Positions 17,668 to 26,647 are shown, counted from the stretch's first letter. The stretch: 64,000 bases of DNA from an uncultured Bacteroidales bacterium (GCA_902782665.1 CACZOA010000011.1:20882-84881); one strand, 5' to 3'. Numbers and translations are program-made. Notes: generated by a model from the letters alone, not told the origin.

Positions 17668-18018
17668 ATGGGAAAATTAACTGAACATTTCGGTGACTTG
17701 TCTTTAATAGATATCGTATACGCAGATGACGAAAAAAACTGTGCAGTCTTGGTCCTTGTTGCTGCTGGACATATTGATGGCAGTAAAGAAACTCAAACTG
17801 ACCTACTTGACAAAATGGAAGGTTATCTCAACCACATTCAATCTGAAGAATTCAAGAAAGATTATCCTCAGGAAAACGTGTATATAGATGTCTGCTTTGA
17901 TGATATTCCAGATGTTCTTATCACTGATTTATTATTTGAATGTCAAAATTGGGTGAAAGAAAATGGAGCCATATTAAGACTTAAAATTGGTGACGACTAT
18001 GTGCATTTTACCAATTAA
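17668..18018 (+). CDS. DUF6572-like small protein
   Basis: A 116-residue soluble alpha/beta protein. Its pattern resembles the DUF6572 family often seen as single genes in accessory clusters: SLIDIVYADDEKNCAVLVLVA, then LLDKMEGYLNHIQSEEF, YPQENVYIDVCF, and a final 'NGAILRLKIGDDYV' strand. In that family the protein consists of this one domain. The start at 17668 fits the domain; upstream codons add an unrelated basic stretch. The function is unknown; an immunity or antitoxin role is only suggested by the setting. Confidence 0.6.
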   Translation: MGKLTEHFGDLSLIDIVYADDEKNCAVLVLVAAGHIDGSKETQTDLLDKMEGYLNHIQSEEFKKDYPQENVYIDVCFDDIPDVLITDLLFECQNWVKENGAILRLKIGDDYVHFTN

Positions 18019-18077
18019 CAGGATGTCTTGATAAACCCAAAGATGTTTACTTTATCCGTCAGCAATAACCTAAAAAT

Positions 18078-19355
18078 ATGATTATGAGTTTTTTTGATAG
18101 CATTATCGACAAAATCAGATCGATTAAAAGTAAATCGAATGACAAGATGTACAAAAGGTACTTCAAGGGAATGTCGTTGAGTATTGATTCCAAATATATT
18201 AGAATGAGTACAGAATATGAGCTGTATGATCACGGATGTCTTACTCATACAATGTGTGGAGGTATCCCAGCATTCAGATTGCCAAGAAATTGTAGCAATG
18301 AAGATTTTTTGAATAGTTTGAAAATCTGTTATGAAAGCAGCGGTGGCATATCCGAAAAAGAGTATGACGATACTGGAGGTTGGGATGCTGTAAAGAAAGA
18401 GCTGAAAATAAGAAGTCTAAAACAATATTATCTGTCTTCTGTCGGATTTTCCTTAAAATGGGAGCAAAAAGAAGACGCGAATGTTCACATAGATGTGTGG
18501 ATATCTGAAGGTAAAAGCTATCAAACCACATCCGGAGATAGTTTTTATCTGAAATACGATGAAAATTCCATTGATGAATTCGTGGTAAATCTTAGACGGA
18601 TAATGGAAGAGATGTATGAAAAACATCAAGTGAAATCGAATAGTGAAATTCGCAGAATAGAAAATGAGACATACCAAGCAGAAATTAAAAATGCGTTAAG
18701 AGAATTAAAAAAACAATCCAATTCAGCCAAAAAGATTGCTTTGAAAAAATATGGTTGGAATCAAGACGGCAAAGTCGAAAAAATATGGAAAGTAGAAAGC
18801 GGATATTATTTTATTTTAGAACATTTGGATATAAGCGTTCCTGCAACTTTGTATGTCAAGCCACTTTATATAGACAATTTATGGAGGAAAATCACAGGAG
18901 AGACAGAAGAAACGGAAACTTTAATTGAAGGTGTCAGATTGATGAATTTTCCTCTGTTTAAGGATATAAATGAGCAGAGTCATAATTGCGGGTATAGTTT
19001 GGATAAAATAAGACACTATTCAGAAGAGGAGACAAAAAAAGTCTGGGACGACACATTCCAGCAACTTGAAGAGGCAGTGAATCGTTTTCTTCAAGAAAAC
19101 CCCGACCCCGATTCCTATTTCCCTGGGGAGGACGTTTGTGAGGAAGAGTATACTCTTTTGACTTATTTACACTCCGGAGACAAACAAAAAGTTCTGAAGA
19201 CGATAGCGAAGTTTAGAGATAAAGACAAAAAAATATATTATCGGAATGAGGATCCCAAAGAAGATGAAAAATCCGACATCCACGTCTACGATGCAATGGC
19301 AAGTTGGCGGTTGGATAACTATGATAAAATAGAAGCATGGTGCAAGAAAAATTAG
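18078..19355 (+). CDS. Unrecognised 425-residue protein
   Basis: No family is recognised. It is a soluble, highly charged protein without signal peptide. The N-terminal half has aromatic-rich strands (YYLSSVGFSLKW, DSFYLKYDENSIDEFV). A lysine/glutamate-rich helix follows near 195-230, then a second alpha/beta region (YYFILEHLDISVPATLYVK). The acidic C-terminus contains DPDSYFPGEDVCEEEY and ends EAWCKKN. ATG 18084 is an alternative start. It is one of a run of orphan genes between repeats. Confidence 0.7.
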   Translation: MIMSFFDSIIDKIRSIKSKSNDKMYKRYFKGMSLSIDSKYIRMSTEYELYDHGCLTHTMCGGIPAFRLPRNCSNEDFLNSLKICYESSGGISEKEYDDTGGWDAVKKELKIRSLKQYYLSSVGFSLKWEQKEDANVHIDVWISEGKSYQTTSGDSFYLKYDENSIDEFVVNLRRIMEEMYEKHQVKSNSEIRRIENETYQAEIKNALRELKKQSNSAKKIALKKYGWNQDGKVEKIWKVESGYYFILEHLDISVPATLYVKPLYIDNLWRKITGETEETETLIEGVRLMNFPLFKDINEQSHNCGYSLDKIRHYSEEETKKVWDDTFQQLEEAVNRFLQENPDPDSYFPGEDVCEEEYTLLTYLHSGDKQKVLKTIAKFRDKDKKIYYRNEDPKEDEKSDIHVYDAMASWRLDNYDKIEAWCKKN

Positions 19356-19671
19356 AATTTGCTGCTTGTTTGGGCTCAACAAACGCTTCATGTTCTGTAT
19401 AATTTTACATCTTCTGCATATTTTTTAATGTTTTTTAAACAGAAAACAGTATTTTTATTAATTTTGGCATTGGAAAGCCACAAACAAATTTGTTTCTAGA
19501 AACTTTAACGGAGAAATAATAGGTGAAAAACACATATATTTTTACCACGTTGTTTGTTTTCAATGTCGTTTATGACATGTTTTCCTACATCAACAATGAA
19601 GTTGCATTTTTGTGATGCGATTTCATATGTGAAACTAAAAAATCAATTAGAAAAATTTAATTAATTTGAAA
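19356..19671 (+). other. Gene-free AT-rich gap with promoter and palindromes
   Basis: No coding sequence is seen. It holds TAATTTTG (19459-19466, a possible -7 element). About 15 nt downstream lie two overlapping palindromes, AAACAAATTTGTTT (19482-19495) and TTTCTAGAAA (19493-19502). Roughly 170 nt of possible leader then precede the DUF1963-like gene. Confidence 0.45.
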
Positions 19672-20682
19672 ATGTCTAAATACGTTTATCTGTTTATAAT
19701 TTTATTTTTTATAATTAACACTATATTCAATTTATGCATGTCTAAATATATTTATATATTTGTCGCTCTAGTTCTCGTATTTGGTTTTATCATCAATACA
19801 GTTCGTCATTGGGGCGATTGGAAAATCGACGACTATAAAAAAAAGCATGGGCTATTAAGTAATGAGATGGAGTTAAAAATAGCCTTAGGTAAGTTTCAAT
19901 TGTCTAAATATTATGATTCCATCGCTCCTCTGATACGTTGGGGAATTGATGTGAGATTGACAGAGACAGAGGAGAGCCGACTTCTTATAGGATCCTCAAA
20001 ATTTGGTGGACGTCCAGATCTTCCTTCAGACGTGGAATGGCCGAAGGAAGGCAATGGGACACCTATGGAGTTTGTCGCTCAAATTAACCTTGAGGAGGCA
20101 CGTCTGGCCGATGTGGAAGAACAGATGCCTGCACATGGAATCGTCTACCTATTCTTCAGTTTTACTTATGCGGTGGAAGATTATAGGGATCCACAATGTT
20201 TCAAGGTGATCTACGTAGAAAAGCCCGAAGGATTGTCGCGTAGAGATTTTCCAGAAGACGTGGAGAGAAAACAACCGTCTAAAAAGATTGATTTCATCGA
20301 ATATCTGAGTCTTCCTACGTTTGACTGGAGTGATTTGAAGAAGATGGGAATGACAGAAGCCGAGCAGGACGCTTATTACGAGTTGTGCGGCACACATTTC
20401 CAGATTGTCATGTTGGGTCATATCCTTACTGTTCAGGGACCTATGGAATATGATTGTGAAGACCAACGTCTGCAAAGGAACATGGGAAACCTTTTGCCAG
20501 AGAGTTGGGAGGAAAGAAACGCGTTGTTCACTCAATTAGACAGTTGGATTCCATTCTTCTATCTTAATAATGACTGGTTGGATCCTAACGGTGATGGTTC
20601 GGATATCGCATTCTATATCCAGAAACAGGATCTGAAAAACGGTGATTTCAATAAAATGTGTCTTGTTATACAAGCAGACTGA
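19672..20682 (+). CDS. DUF1963 (YwqG-like) protein with N-terminal membrane helices
   Basis: A 336-residue protein. Two hydrophobic helices (about 3-22 and 25-45) precede a DUF1963/YwqG-like domain (about 100-335) recognised by 'SSKFGGRPDLPSDVEWP', 'MEFVAQINLEEA', 'HGIVYLFFSF', and the C-terminal 'PFFYLNNDWLDPNGDGSDIAFYIQ'. The family's biochemical role is unknown; members are common beside polymorphic toxins. The first ATG is followed 66 nt later by a second ATG with a near-identical context (MSKYVYLF and MSKYIYIF), so either could be the start. ATG 19672 is chosen because it gives two helices. Confidence 0.82.
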   Translation: MSKYVYLFIILFFIINTIFNLCMSKYIYIFVALVLVFGFIINTVRHWGDWKIDDYKKKHGLLSNEMELKIALGKFQLSKYYDSIAPLIRWGIDVRLTETEESRLLIGSSKFGGRPDLPSDVEWPKEGNGTPMEFVAQINLEEARLADVEEQMPAHGIVYLFFSFTYAVEDYRDPQCFKVIYVEKPEGLSRRDFPEDVERKQPSKKIDFIEYLSLPTFDWSDLKKMGMTEAEQDAYYELCGTHFQIVMLGHILTVQGPMEYDCEDQRLQRNMGNLLPESWEERNALFTQLDSWIPFFYLNNDWLDPNGDGSDIAFYIQKQDLKNGDFNKMCLVIQAD

Positions 20683-20708
20683 TTAATTCATAATGCATAA
20701 TGCGTAAT
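20683..20708 (+). repeat. AATTCATAATGCATAATGCGTAAT repeat copy
   Basis: Another copy of the AT-rich intergenic repeat. It directly abuts, and may even supply, the first ATG of the next gene. Confidence 0.5.
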
Positions 20709-21048
20709 GAGTGACATGAAAGAAGAAATAAAAGATTGGTTTTTGAAATTGAAATATGGAAAAATCAAGACTCCATTTCAACATTATACCGTTTTGCTCG
20801 ATGTCTATGCAGAAAAAGAGATAACAGACTACAATTCAAATGTTTGTCCGGAAGGTAATGCATGGATGAGTGTGAAAGTGTGGGCGAATGACACGGATGA
20901 AGCAGCTGACATAGCTTGTGCTCTTGCTTCAAACCTCGGTTTGGCATTAAATAAAAACAATAGTATCCAAGTATTTTCCACAAAACCAGAAATGCCTCCA
21001 CAGGAAAAACCTTTTGCCTATGACAGTAAATTCACTCCGTATAAATAA
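20707..21048 (+). CDS. Unrecognised 113-residue protein
   Basis: A small soluble alpha/beta protein with no recognised family (HYTVLLDVYAEKEITDY, GNAWMSVKVWANDTDEAADIACALA). The arrangement of a strand, a 'D-x-A-x-D-A' helix and a proline-rich tail is unremarkable. The first ATG lies at the edge of an intergenic repeat, so ATG 20716 (MKEEIKDW) may be the true start. It is the last + strand gene before the shared terminator facing metK. Confidence 0.65.
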   Translation: MSDMKEEIKDWFLKLKYGKIKTPFQHYTVLLDVYAEKEITDYNSNVCPEGNAWMSVKVWANDTDEAADIACALASNLGLALNKNNSIQVFSTKPEMPPQEKPFAYDSKFTPYK

Positions 21049-21052
21049 AAAG

Positions 21053-21085
21053 ATGGCCACGGTTGAGATTTTCAACCGTGGCCTA
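21053..21085. terminator. Bidirectional terminator between converging genes
   Basis: A perfect 12-bp stem GGCCACGGTTGA/TCAACCGTGGCC (21055-21066 with 21072-21083) has A residues before it and a T-containing tail after it. It serves the orphan gene (+) and metK (-). Confidence 0.8.
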
Positions 21086-21104
21086 TTAATATTGTAAGAT
21101 CAGA

Positions 21105-22388
21105 TTATTTGAAAAGCTTCTTCAAATCATCCACCTTATCTGTCTTTTCCCATGTGAACAATTCCACAGTACGCTCAAAGACATTGCCATTAGCATCTTT
21201 GAATGTCTTGTCAACCTTCACTGGTTTACGGCCTACATGTCCGTAAGCTGCAGTCTCTAAATAGATAGGCTGACGAAGTTTCAACCTCTCCTCTATCGCC
21301 TTTGGACGGAAGTCGAATAAACCGCTTTTGCTGATCTTGTCTGCCATCTCGCCGTCTGAAATGCCTGTTGTTGAAGTGCCGTAAGTGTTGATGTATAGAT
21401 TCATTGGCTCAGCCACACCGATAGCGTATGCCACCTGTACCAAACACTCTTTTGCCAAACCAGCAGCAACAATGTTCTTAGCCAAGTGACGAGCTGCGTA
21501 TGCTGCTGAACGGTCTACCTTACTTGGATCTTTTCCTGAGAATGCTCCACCACCGTGAGCTCCCTTGCCACCGTATGTGTCAACGATGATCTTACGACCT
21601 GTCAAACCAGTGTCTCCGTGAGGTCCACCGATCACAAACTTACCAGTTGGGTTGACAAACAACTTATAGTCGCCAGCCTTTAGAAGCTCAGCGTAAACCT
21701 TAGATTGTTTAGCCACACGAGGAAGAAGAATCTTCTCCACGTCTTCCTTGATCTTTGCGACCATCTGCTTATCCGCAGCATCCTGGTTTATACCATTGCC
21801 AGCCAACACAAACTCATCATGCTGAGTACTGATAACAATTGCGTCGATACGCTTAGGACGATTATCATCTCCATATTCGATTGTCACCTGACTCTTTGCG
21901 TCTGGGCGTAGATACGGCATCAATTTACCCTCTTTTCTGATTGCCGACAACTCACGAAGGATAGCGTGCGACAAATCAAGAGAGATAGGCATATAGTTTT
22001 CAGTCTCATCAGTAGCGTAACCGAACATCATACCCTGGTCGCCGGCACCCTGCTCCTCATCCTTTCTGTCCACACCACGGTTGATATCCGGGCTCTGGCC
22101 ATGGATGGCAGAAAACACACCACATGAATTACCGTCAAACATATATTCACTCTTAGTGTAACCGATCTTGTTGATCACTTCACGAGCAACCTCCTGAAGA
22201 TTAACGTAAGCACGGCTGTTAACCTCACCTGCAAGCACCACCTGACCGGTAGTGACAAGAGTCTCACATGCTACTTTCGACTCAGGATACTGAGCTAGAA
22301 AATTGTCGAGCACTGCGTCTGAAATCTGGTCAGCCACTTTGTCTGGATGACCTTCAGAAACTGATTCTGATGTAAAGAAATATCCCAT
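21105..22388 (-). CDS. metK: S-adenosylmethionine synthetase
   Basis: A 427-residue cytoplasmic enzyme making SAM from methionine and ATP. All three MetK signatures are present: N-terminal [19 protein letters not shown] with the catalytic His, the hexapeptide [12 protein letters not shown] (about 115-126), and the P-loop-like [19 protein letters not shown] (about 280-298). It is a little longer than E. coli MetK (384), as is usual for Bacteroidota. The gene is monocistronic: an upstream promoter and SAM-II riboswitch drive it, and the hairpin at 21053-21085 ends it. The regulation is therefore feedback by its own product. Confidence 0.97.
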   Translation of the reverse strand: MGYFFTSESVSEGHPDKVADQISDAVLDNFLAQYPESKVACETLVTTGQVVLAGEVNSRAYVNLQEVAREVINKIGYTKSEYMFDGNSCGVFSAIHGQSPDINRGVDRKDEEQGAGDQGMMFGYATDETENYMPISLDLSHAILRELSAIRKEGKLMPYLRPDAKSQVTIEYGDDNRPKRIDAIVISTQHDEFVLAGNGINQDAADKQMVAKIKEDVEKILLPRVAKQSKVYAELLKAGDYKLFVNPTGKFVIGGPHGDTGLTGRKIIVDTYGGKGAHGGGAFSGKDPSKVDRSAAYAARHLAKNIVAAGLAKECLVQVAYAIGVAEPMNLYINTYGTSTTGISDGEMADKISKSGLFDFRPKAIEERLKLRQPIYLETAAYGHVGRKPVKVDKTFKDANGNVFERTVELFTWEKTDKVDDLKKLFK

Positions 22389-22466
22389 AATTCTATTATT
22401 TTATTCTATTTTTTCTGACGACGGTGAAAATGATAGCCTGAGGCATTTGAAGACGGGTTCATGTTT

Positions 22467-22500
22467 AAAAACAAAAAACGCAAATACGGATGTATCTGCG
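22467..22500 (-). terminator. Leader terminator of metK (riboswitch expression platform)
   Basis: On the minus strand CGCAGATAC (22500-22492), a 4-nt loop and GTATTTGCG (22487-22479) form a 9-bp stem followed by TTTTTTGTTTTT. It lies between the SAM-II aptamer and the metK start, about 80 nt before the ATG. Confidence 0.8.
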
Positions 22501-22536
22501 ATTCATAAAAAACAACTAAAAACATTGAAGAAACTA

Positions 22537-22586
22537 CCGTTTTAGCATTTTTTTATTGTGGTTGCAATCGCACAAATCCGTCCACA
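22537..22586 (-). promoter_or_regulatory. SAM-II riboswitch aptamer upstream of metK
   Basis: Read on the minus strand, P1 is UGUGG (22586-22582) pairing with CCACA (22561-22557). The P1 loop contains GAUUU and ends UUGCAA right before the 3' arm of P1. An A-rich stretch then leads to GCUAAAACGG (22546-22537). This order and the conserved GAUUU, UUGCAA and GCUAAA blocks are those of the SAM-II (metA-motif) pseudoknot. UUGC pairs with GC-UAA, and CG in the loop pairs with CG at the 3' end. The aptamer starts about 9 nt after the predicted transcription start and is followed by a terminator. SAM binding should lower metK expression. Confidence 0.82.
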
Positions 22587-22600
22587 TTTCATTTTCATTG

Positions 22601-22631
22601 CAAAATTACTAAAAAATCAGAAACTCCAAAA
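22601..22631 (-). promoter_or_regulatory. metK promoter
   Basis: On the minus strand TTTG (22631-22628), a 19-nt spacer and TAATTTTG (22608-22601) match both Bacteroidota promoter elements. The predicted start near 22595 leaves a leader of about 205 nt. Confidence 0.75.
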
Positions 22632-22777
22632 GAATGGTATTAAAATTATCATCGCCTATTTTGGGTAGATTTTCCCTCATTTCTTCCAATAGTGTATTTA
22701 TATTCTTTTTTTATACATTTAAGTTTCATTTTGTAGAAAAAATGTAAAAAAGAAAGTGCTATTTTATATTTTTTTTC

Positions 22778-22785
22778 TAATTTTG
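22778..22785 (+). promoter_or_regulatory. Bacteroidota -7 promoter element of the PFOR gene
   Basis: TAATTTTG fits TAnnTTTG and lies 48 nt before the PFOR start codon. No clear -33 TTTG. Confidence 0.55.
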
Positions 22786-22833
22786 CTTTATCTATTGTGA
22801 ATAGAAAAAACAAAAAACTATACATATTAAATT

Positions 22834-25800
22834 ATGGCTAAAGAAAAAAAATTCATCACTTGTGATGGTAACCAGGCAGCTGCACATATTTCATATATGT
22901 TCAGCGAATGTGCTTGTATCTACCCAATCACACCATCGTCTACAATGGCAGAATATGTAGATGAGTGGGCTGCTGCAGGCAGAAAGAACATTTTTGGTGA
23001 GACTGTATCGGTTACAGAAATGCAGTCAGAGGCTGGTGCTGCAGGTGCAGTACACGGATCAATCCAGGCAGGTGCGTTGACATCTACTTACACAGCTTCT
23101 CAGGGATTGCTTCTTATGATTCCTAACATGTACAAGATTGCTGCAGAGAAGATGCCAGCAGTTTTCCATGTTTCAGCACGTACAATCGCTTCTCACACAT
23201 TATGTATCTTTGGTGACCACCAGGACGTATACGCTTGTCGTCAGACTGGTTTCGCTATGCTTGCTGAAGGTTCAGTACAGGAAGTGATGGATCTTGCAGG
23301 TGTTGCACACCTTTCAACAATCAAGAGCCAGGTTCCATTCCTTAACTTCTTCGATGGATTCCGTACATCACACGAGATCCAGAAGATCGAGATGCTTGAG
23401 AACGACGATCTTGCTCCACTAATCGATCAGGAGAAACTTGCTGAGTTCCGTCAGCGTGCTCTTTCACCACTTCACCCAGTAATGCGTGGTATGGCTGAGA
23501 ACCCTGACACATTCTTTACTCACCGTGAGTCTTGCAACACAATGTACAACAATGTGCCTGCAATCGTAGAGAACTACATGAAGGAGATCTCAAAGATCAC
23601 TGGCCGTGAGTACAACCTATTTGACTACTACGGAGCAAAGGATGCTGAGTACGTAATCGTTGCTATGGGTTCAGTAACAGAGTGTATCCGTGAGACAATC
23701 GACTACCTAACAAAGCAGGGTAAGAAGGTTGGTCTAGTTGCAGTTCACTTGTTCCGTCCATTCTCAACTAAGCATTTGCTTGCTGCAGTTCCTTCAACTT
23801 GTAAGGTACTTACAGTTCTTGACAGAACTAAGGAGCCAGGAGCAAACGGAGATCCTCTATATCTTGATGTATGCGAGGCTTACAACGGTGTTAAGAACGC
23901 TCCTAAGATTATCGCTGGTCGTTACGGTCTTGGATCAAACGACACTACTCCAGCCCAGATGATCTCAGTATACGAGAACGCTGCAATGAACGAGCCTAAG
24001 CACCACTTCACAGTAGGTATCGTTGATGACGTTACATTCACATCACTTCCTAAGAAGGAGGAGATCGCTGTTTCAGGTGAGGGTATGTTCGAGGCTAAGT
24101 TCTTCGGTCTTGGTGCCGACGGTACTGTAGGTGCTAACAAGAACTCAATCAAGATCATCGGTGACAACACAAACAAGTATTGCCAGGCTTACTTCTCATA
24201 CGACTCTAAGAAGTCAGGAGGTTTCACTTGTTCACACCTTCGTTTCGGTGACAACCAGATCCGTTCTACATATTTGGTAACTACTCCTAATTTCGTAGCT
24301 TGCCACGTTCAGGCTTACTTGAAGATGTACGATGTGACTCGTGGTCTTCGTAAGAACGGTACATTCCTATTGAACACAATCTGGGATGGTGAGGAGTTGG
24401 TTAAGAACCTTCCAAACAATGTAAAGAGATATTTCGCACAGAACAATATCACAGTTTACTACATCAACGCTACTAAGATTGCTCAGGAGATTGGTCTAGG
24501 CAACAGAACTAACACAATCCTTCAGTCAGCATTCTTCCGTATCACAGAGGTTATCCCTGTTGATCTTGCAGTAGAGCAGATGAAGAAGTTCATCGTTAAG
24601 TCTTACGGTAAGAAGGGTCAGGACGTTGTTGATAAGAACTACGCTGCAGTTGATCGCGGTGGTGAGTACAAGAAGTTGACAGTAGATGCTTCATGGGCAA
24701 ATCTTGCTGACGACAAGGAGGAGGCACACAACGATCCTAAGTTCATCCACGATGTTGTACGTACAATCAACGCTCAGAACGGTGACCTTCTACCAGTTTC
24801 TGCATTCAAGGGTATTGAGTGTGGTGAGTGGCCTGCAGGTACAGCTGCTTACGAGAAGCGTGGAGTATCAACATTCGTTCCAGTTTGGAACGCAGCAGAC
24901 TGTGTAGAGTGTAACAACTGTGCATATGTATGTCCTCACTCATGTATCCGTCCAATCGTTATGGATGCTAACGAGGTTAAGGGCATCAAGGGTGATGTTC
25001 GTGAGATGAAGGCACCAGCTGCTTTGAAGGGTATGAACTTCAGAATCCAGGTAGGTGTTATGGACTGTCTAGGTTGTGGTAACTGTGTAGACGTATGTCT
25101 TGGTAACAACGACGAGAAGGGTAAGAATGCTCTTAAGATGGTTCCATTCGATCCAAGTTCAGCTGCTACAGCTACTGAGGCTGCTAACTGGGATTACGCA
25201 GTTAAGAACGTTAAGTCAAAGCAGAACCTAGTTGATATCACAGCTAATGTTAAGAACAGCCAGTTGGCTACTCCATTGTTCGAGTTCTCTGGAGCATGTT
25301 CAGGTTGTGGTGAGACTCCATACGTTAAGTTGATTTCTCAGTTGTTCGGTGAGCGTGAGATCGTAGCTAACGCAACAGGATGTTCTTCAATCTACTCTGG
25401 TTCAATTCCTTCAACTCCATACACAACTAACGAGAAGGGTCACGGTCCAGCTTGGGCTAACTCTTTGTTCGAGGACTTCTGTGAGTTCGGTCTAGGAATG
25501 GAGCTTGCAAACGAGAAGATGCGCGCAAGAATTGAGGCTGTAATGAATGACGCTATCGCTTCAGACTGCACACCAGCAGACGCTAAGGAGTTGTTCAAGT
25601 CATGGATCGAGAACAAGAACGACGCTGCTAAGTCATCTGAGATCTGCGACAAGTTGTTCCCAATGATCGACGCTAACAAAGATAAGTGCAACCACTGCAA
25701 GCAGTTGTCAGAGCTTAAGGGTTACATGATCAAGAGAAGCCAGTGGATCATCGGTGGAGACGGTGCTTCATACGATATCGGTTACGGTGGTCTAGACCAT

Positions 25801-26391
25801 GTTATCGCATCTGGTAAGAATGTAAACATCCTAGTACTTGATACTGAGGTTTACTCTAACACTGGTGGTCAGTCATCTAAGGCTACTCCACTTGGTGCTA
25901 TCGCTAAGTTCGCTGCATCAGGTAAGAGAGTACGTAAGAAAGACCTTGGTATGATCGCAACTACTTACGGTTATGTTTACGTTGCTCAGATCGCTATGGG
26001 AGCTAATCCTGCACAGTGCTTGAAGGCATTGAAGGAGGCAGAGGCATACGACGGTCCATCTTTGGTTATCGCTTACGCACCATGTATCAACCACGGTTTG
26101 AAGGCAGGTATGGGTAAGGCACAGGCTGAGGAGAAGAAGGCTGTTGAGTGCGGTTACTGGCACCTATGGAGATTCAACCCAGCTCTTGAGGCAGAGGGTA
26201 AGAATCCATTCACTCTTGACTCTAAGGAGCCTGACTACACTAAGTTCCAGGATTTCTTGAAGGGTGAGAACCGTTACGCTTCAGTAATGAAGATGTACCC
26301 TTCTGAGGCTCAGGAGTTGTTCAACGCAAGCGAGGAAATGGCTAAGAAGCGTTACCAGAGCTACGTTCGTATGAGCAAAATGGAATATTAA
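22834..26391 (+). CDS. nifJ: Pyruvate:ferredoxin (flavodoxin) oxidoreductase, single-chain
   Basis: A 1185-residue cytoplasmic enzyme that oxidatively decarboxylates pyruvate to acetyl-CoA, reducing ferredoxin or flavodoxin. It is the central carbon entry step of anaerobes. The domains run in the usual single-chain order: pyruvate/TPP pyrimidine-binding domain (about 1-255, AAAHISYMFSECACIYPITPSS), transketolase-C-like domain (about 260-390), gamma domain (about 420-610) and a linker. Two [4Fe-4S] motifs follow (CVECNNCAYVCPHSC near 690 and CLGCGNCVDVCLGN near 750). The C-terminal TPP domain has ACSGCGETPYVK, the GDGASYDIGYGG Mg-binding site and VYSNTGGQSSKATP. The length matches the family. 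Codon use is strongly biased (AAG, GAG, GGT, AAC), as expected for a highly expressed gene. Confidence 0.97.
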   Translation: MAKEKKFITCDGNQAAAHISYMFSECACIYPITPSSTMAEYVDEWAAAGRKNIFGETVSVTEMQSEAGAAGAVHGSIQAGALTSTYTASQGLLLMIPNMYKIAAEKMPAVFHVSARTIASHTLCIFGDHQDVYACRQTGFAMLAEGSVQEVMDLAGVAHLSTIKSQVPFLNFFDGFRTSHEIQKIEMLENDDLAPLIDQEKLAEFRQRALSPLHPVMRGMAENPDTFFTHRESCNTMYNNVPAIVENYMKEISKITGREYNLFDYYGAKDAEYVIVAMGSVTECIRETIDYLTKQGKKVGLVAVHLFRPFSTKHLLAAVPSTCKVLTVLDRTKEPGANGDPLYLDVCEAYNGVKNAPKIIAGRYGLGSNDTTPAQMISVYENAAMNEPKHHFTVGIVDDVTFTSLPKKEEIAVSGEGMFEAKFFGLGADGTVGANKNSIKIIGDNTNKYCQAYFSYDSKKSGGFTCSHLRFGDNQIRSTYLVTTPNFVACHVQAYLKMYDVTRGLRKNGTFLLNTIWDGEELVKNLPNNVKRYFAQNNITVYYINATKIAQEIGLGNRTNTILQSAFFRITEVIPVDLAVEQMKKFIVKSYGKKGQDVVDKNYAAVDRGGEYKKLTVDASWANLADDKEEAHNDPKFIHDVVRTINAQNGDLLPVSAFKGIECGEWPAGTAAYEKRGVSTFVPVWNAADCVECNNCAYVCPHSCIRPIVMDANEVKGIKGDVREMKAPAALKGMNFRIQVGVMDCLGCGNCVDVCLGNNDEKGKNALKMVPFDPSSAATATEAANWDYAVKNVKSKQNLVDITANVKNSQLATPLFEFSGACSGCGETPYVKLISQLFGEREIVANATGCSSIYSGSIPSTPYTTNEKGHGPAWANSLFEDFCEFGLGMELANEKMRARIEAVMNDAIASDCTPADAKELFKSWIENKNDAAKSSEICDKLFPMIDANKDKCNHCKQLSELKGYMIKRSQWIIGGDGASYDIGYGGLDHVIASGKNVNILVLDTEVYSNTGGQSSKATPLGAIAKFAASGKRVRKKDLGMIATTYGYVYVAQIAMGANPAQCLKALKEAEAYDGPSLVIAYAPCINHGLKAGMGKAQAEEKKAVECGYWHLWRFNPALEAEGKNPFTLDSKEPDYTKFQDFLKGENRYASVMKMYPSEAQELFNASEEMAKKRYQSYVRMSKMEY

Positions 26392-26411
26392 TAGATAATC
26401 CATTATAACAA

Positions 26412-26446
26412 TGAGAGCGGCATTTTTCAATGCCGCTCTTTTTGTT
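26412..26446 (+). terminator. Terminator after the PFOR gene
   Basis: AGAGCGGCATT and AATGCCGCTCT form an 11-bp perfect stem with a TTTC loop and a run of T, 20 nt after the stop codon. Confidence 0.9.
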
Positions 26447-26583
26447 TATTTAAATATGTATGTCTGTTAGATTTTAATATTCTGTTTCTTAAAATAGATG
26501 ATTGTCAAGGGACGATGTTTTATGAATTTTGGGCCTGCCCCATTCTACCGTGCGAATTTTAAGCGAGCACTTAATAAAAATTG

Positions 26584-26647
26584 ATCCGCTCACCCTACGG
26601 GTTCGCGGAGAAAGAGAAGGTAAGGGCGTTCCGCCCTTTGGAATCCT
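26584..26647 (+). repeat. GGGCG hairpin repeat family B, copy 2
   Basis: GCTCaccctacgGGTTCGCGGAG, an A/G-rich spacer, then a perfect AGGGCGttcCGCCCT hairpin and a final 'gaatcct'. It matches the copy at 51825-51889 and, inverted, the one at 11117-11186. The rest of the gap 26447-26761 is AT-rich, without a gene. Confidence 0.65.
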
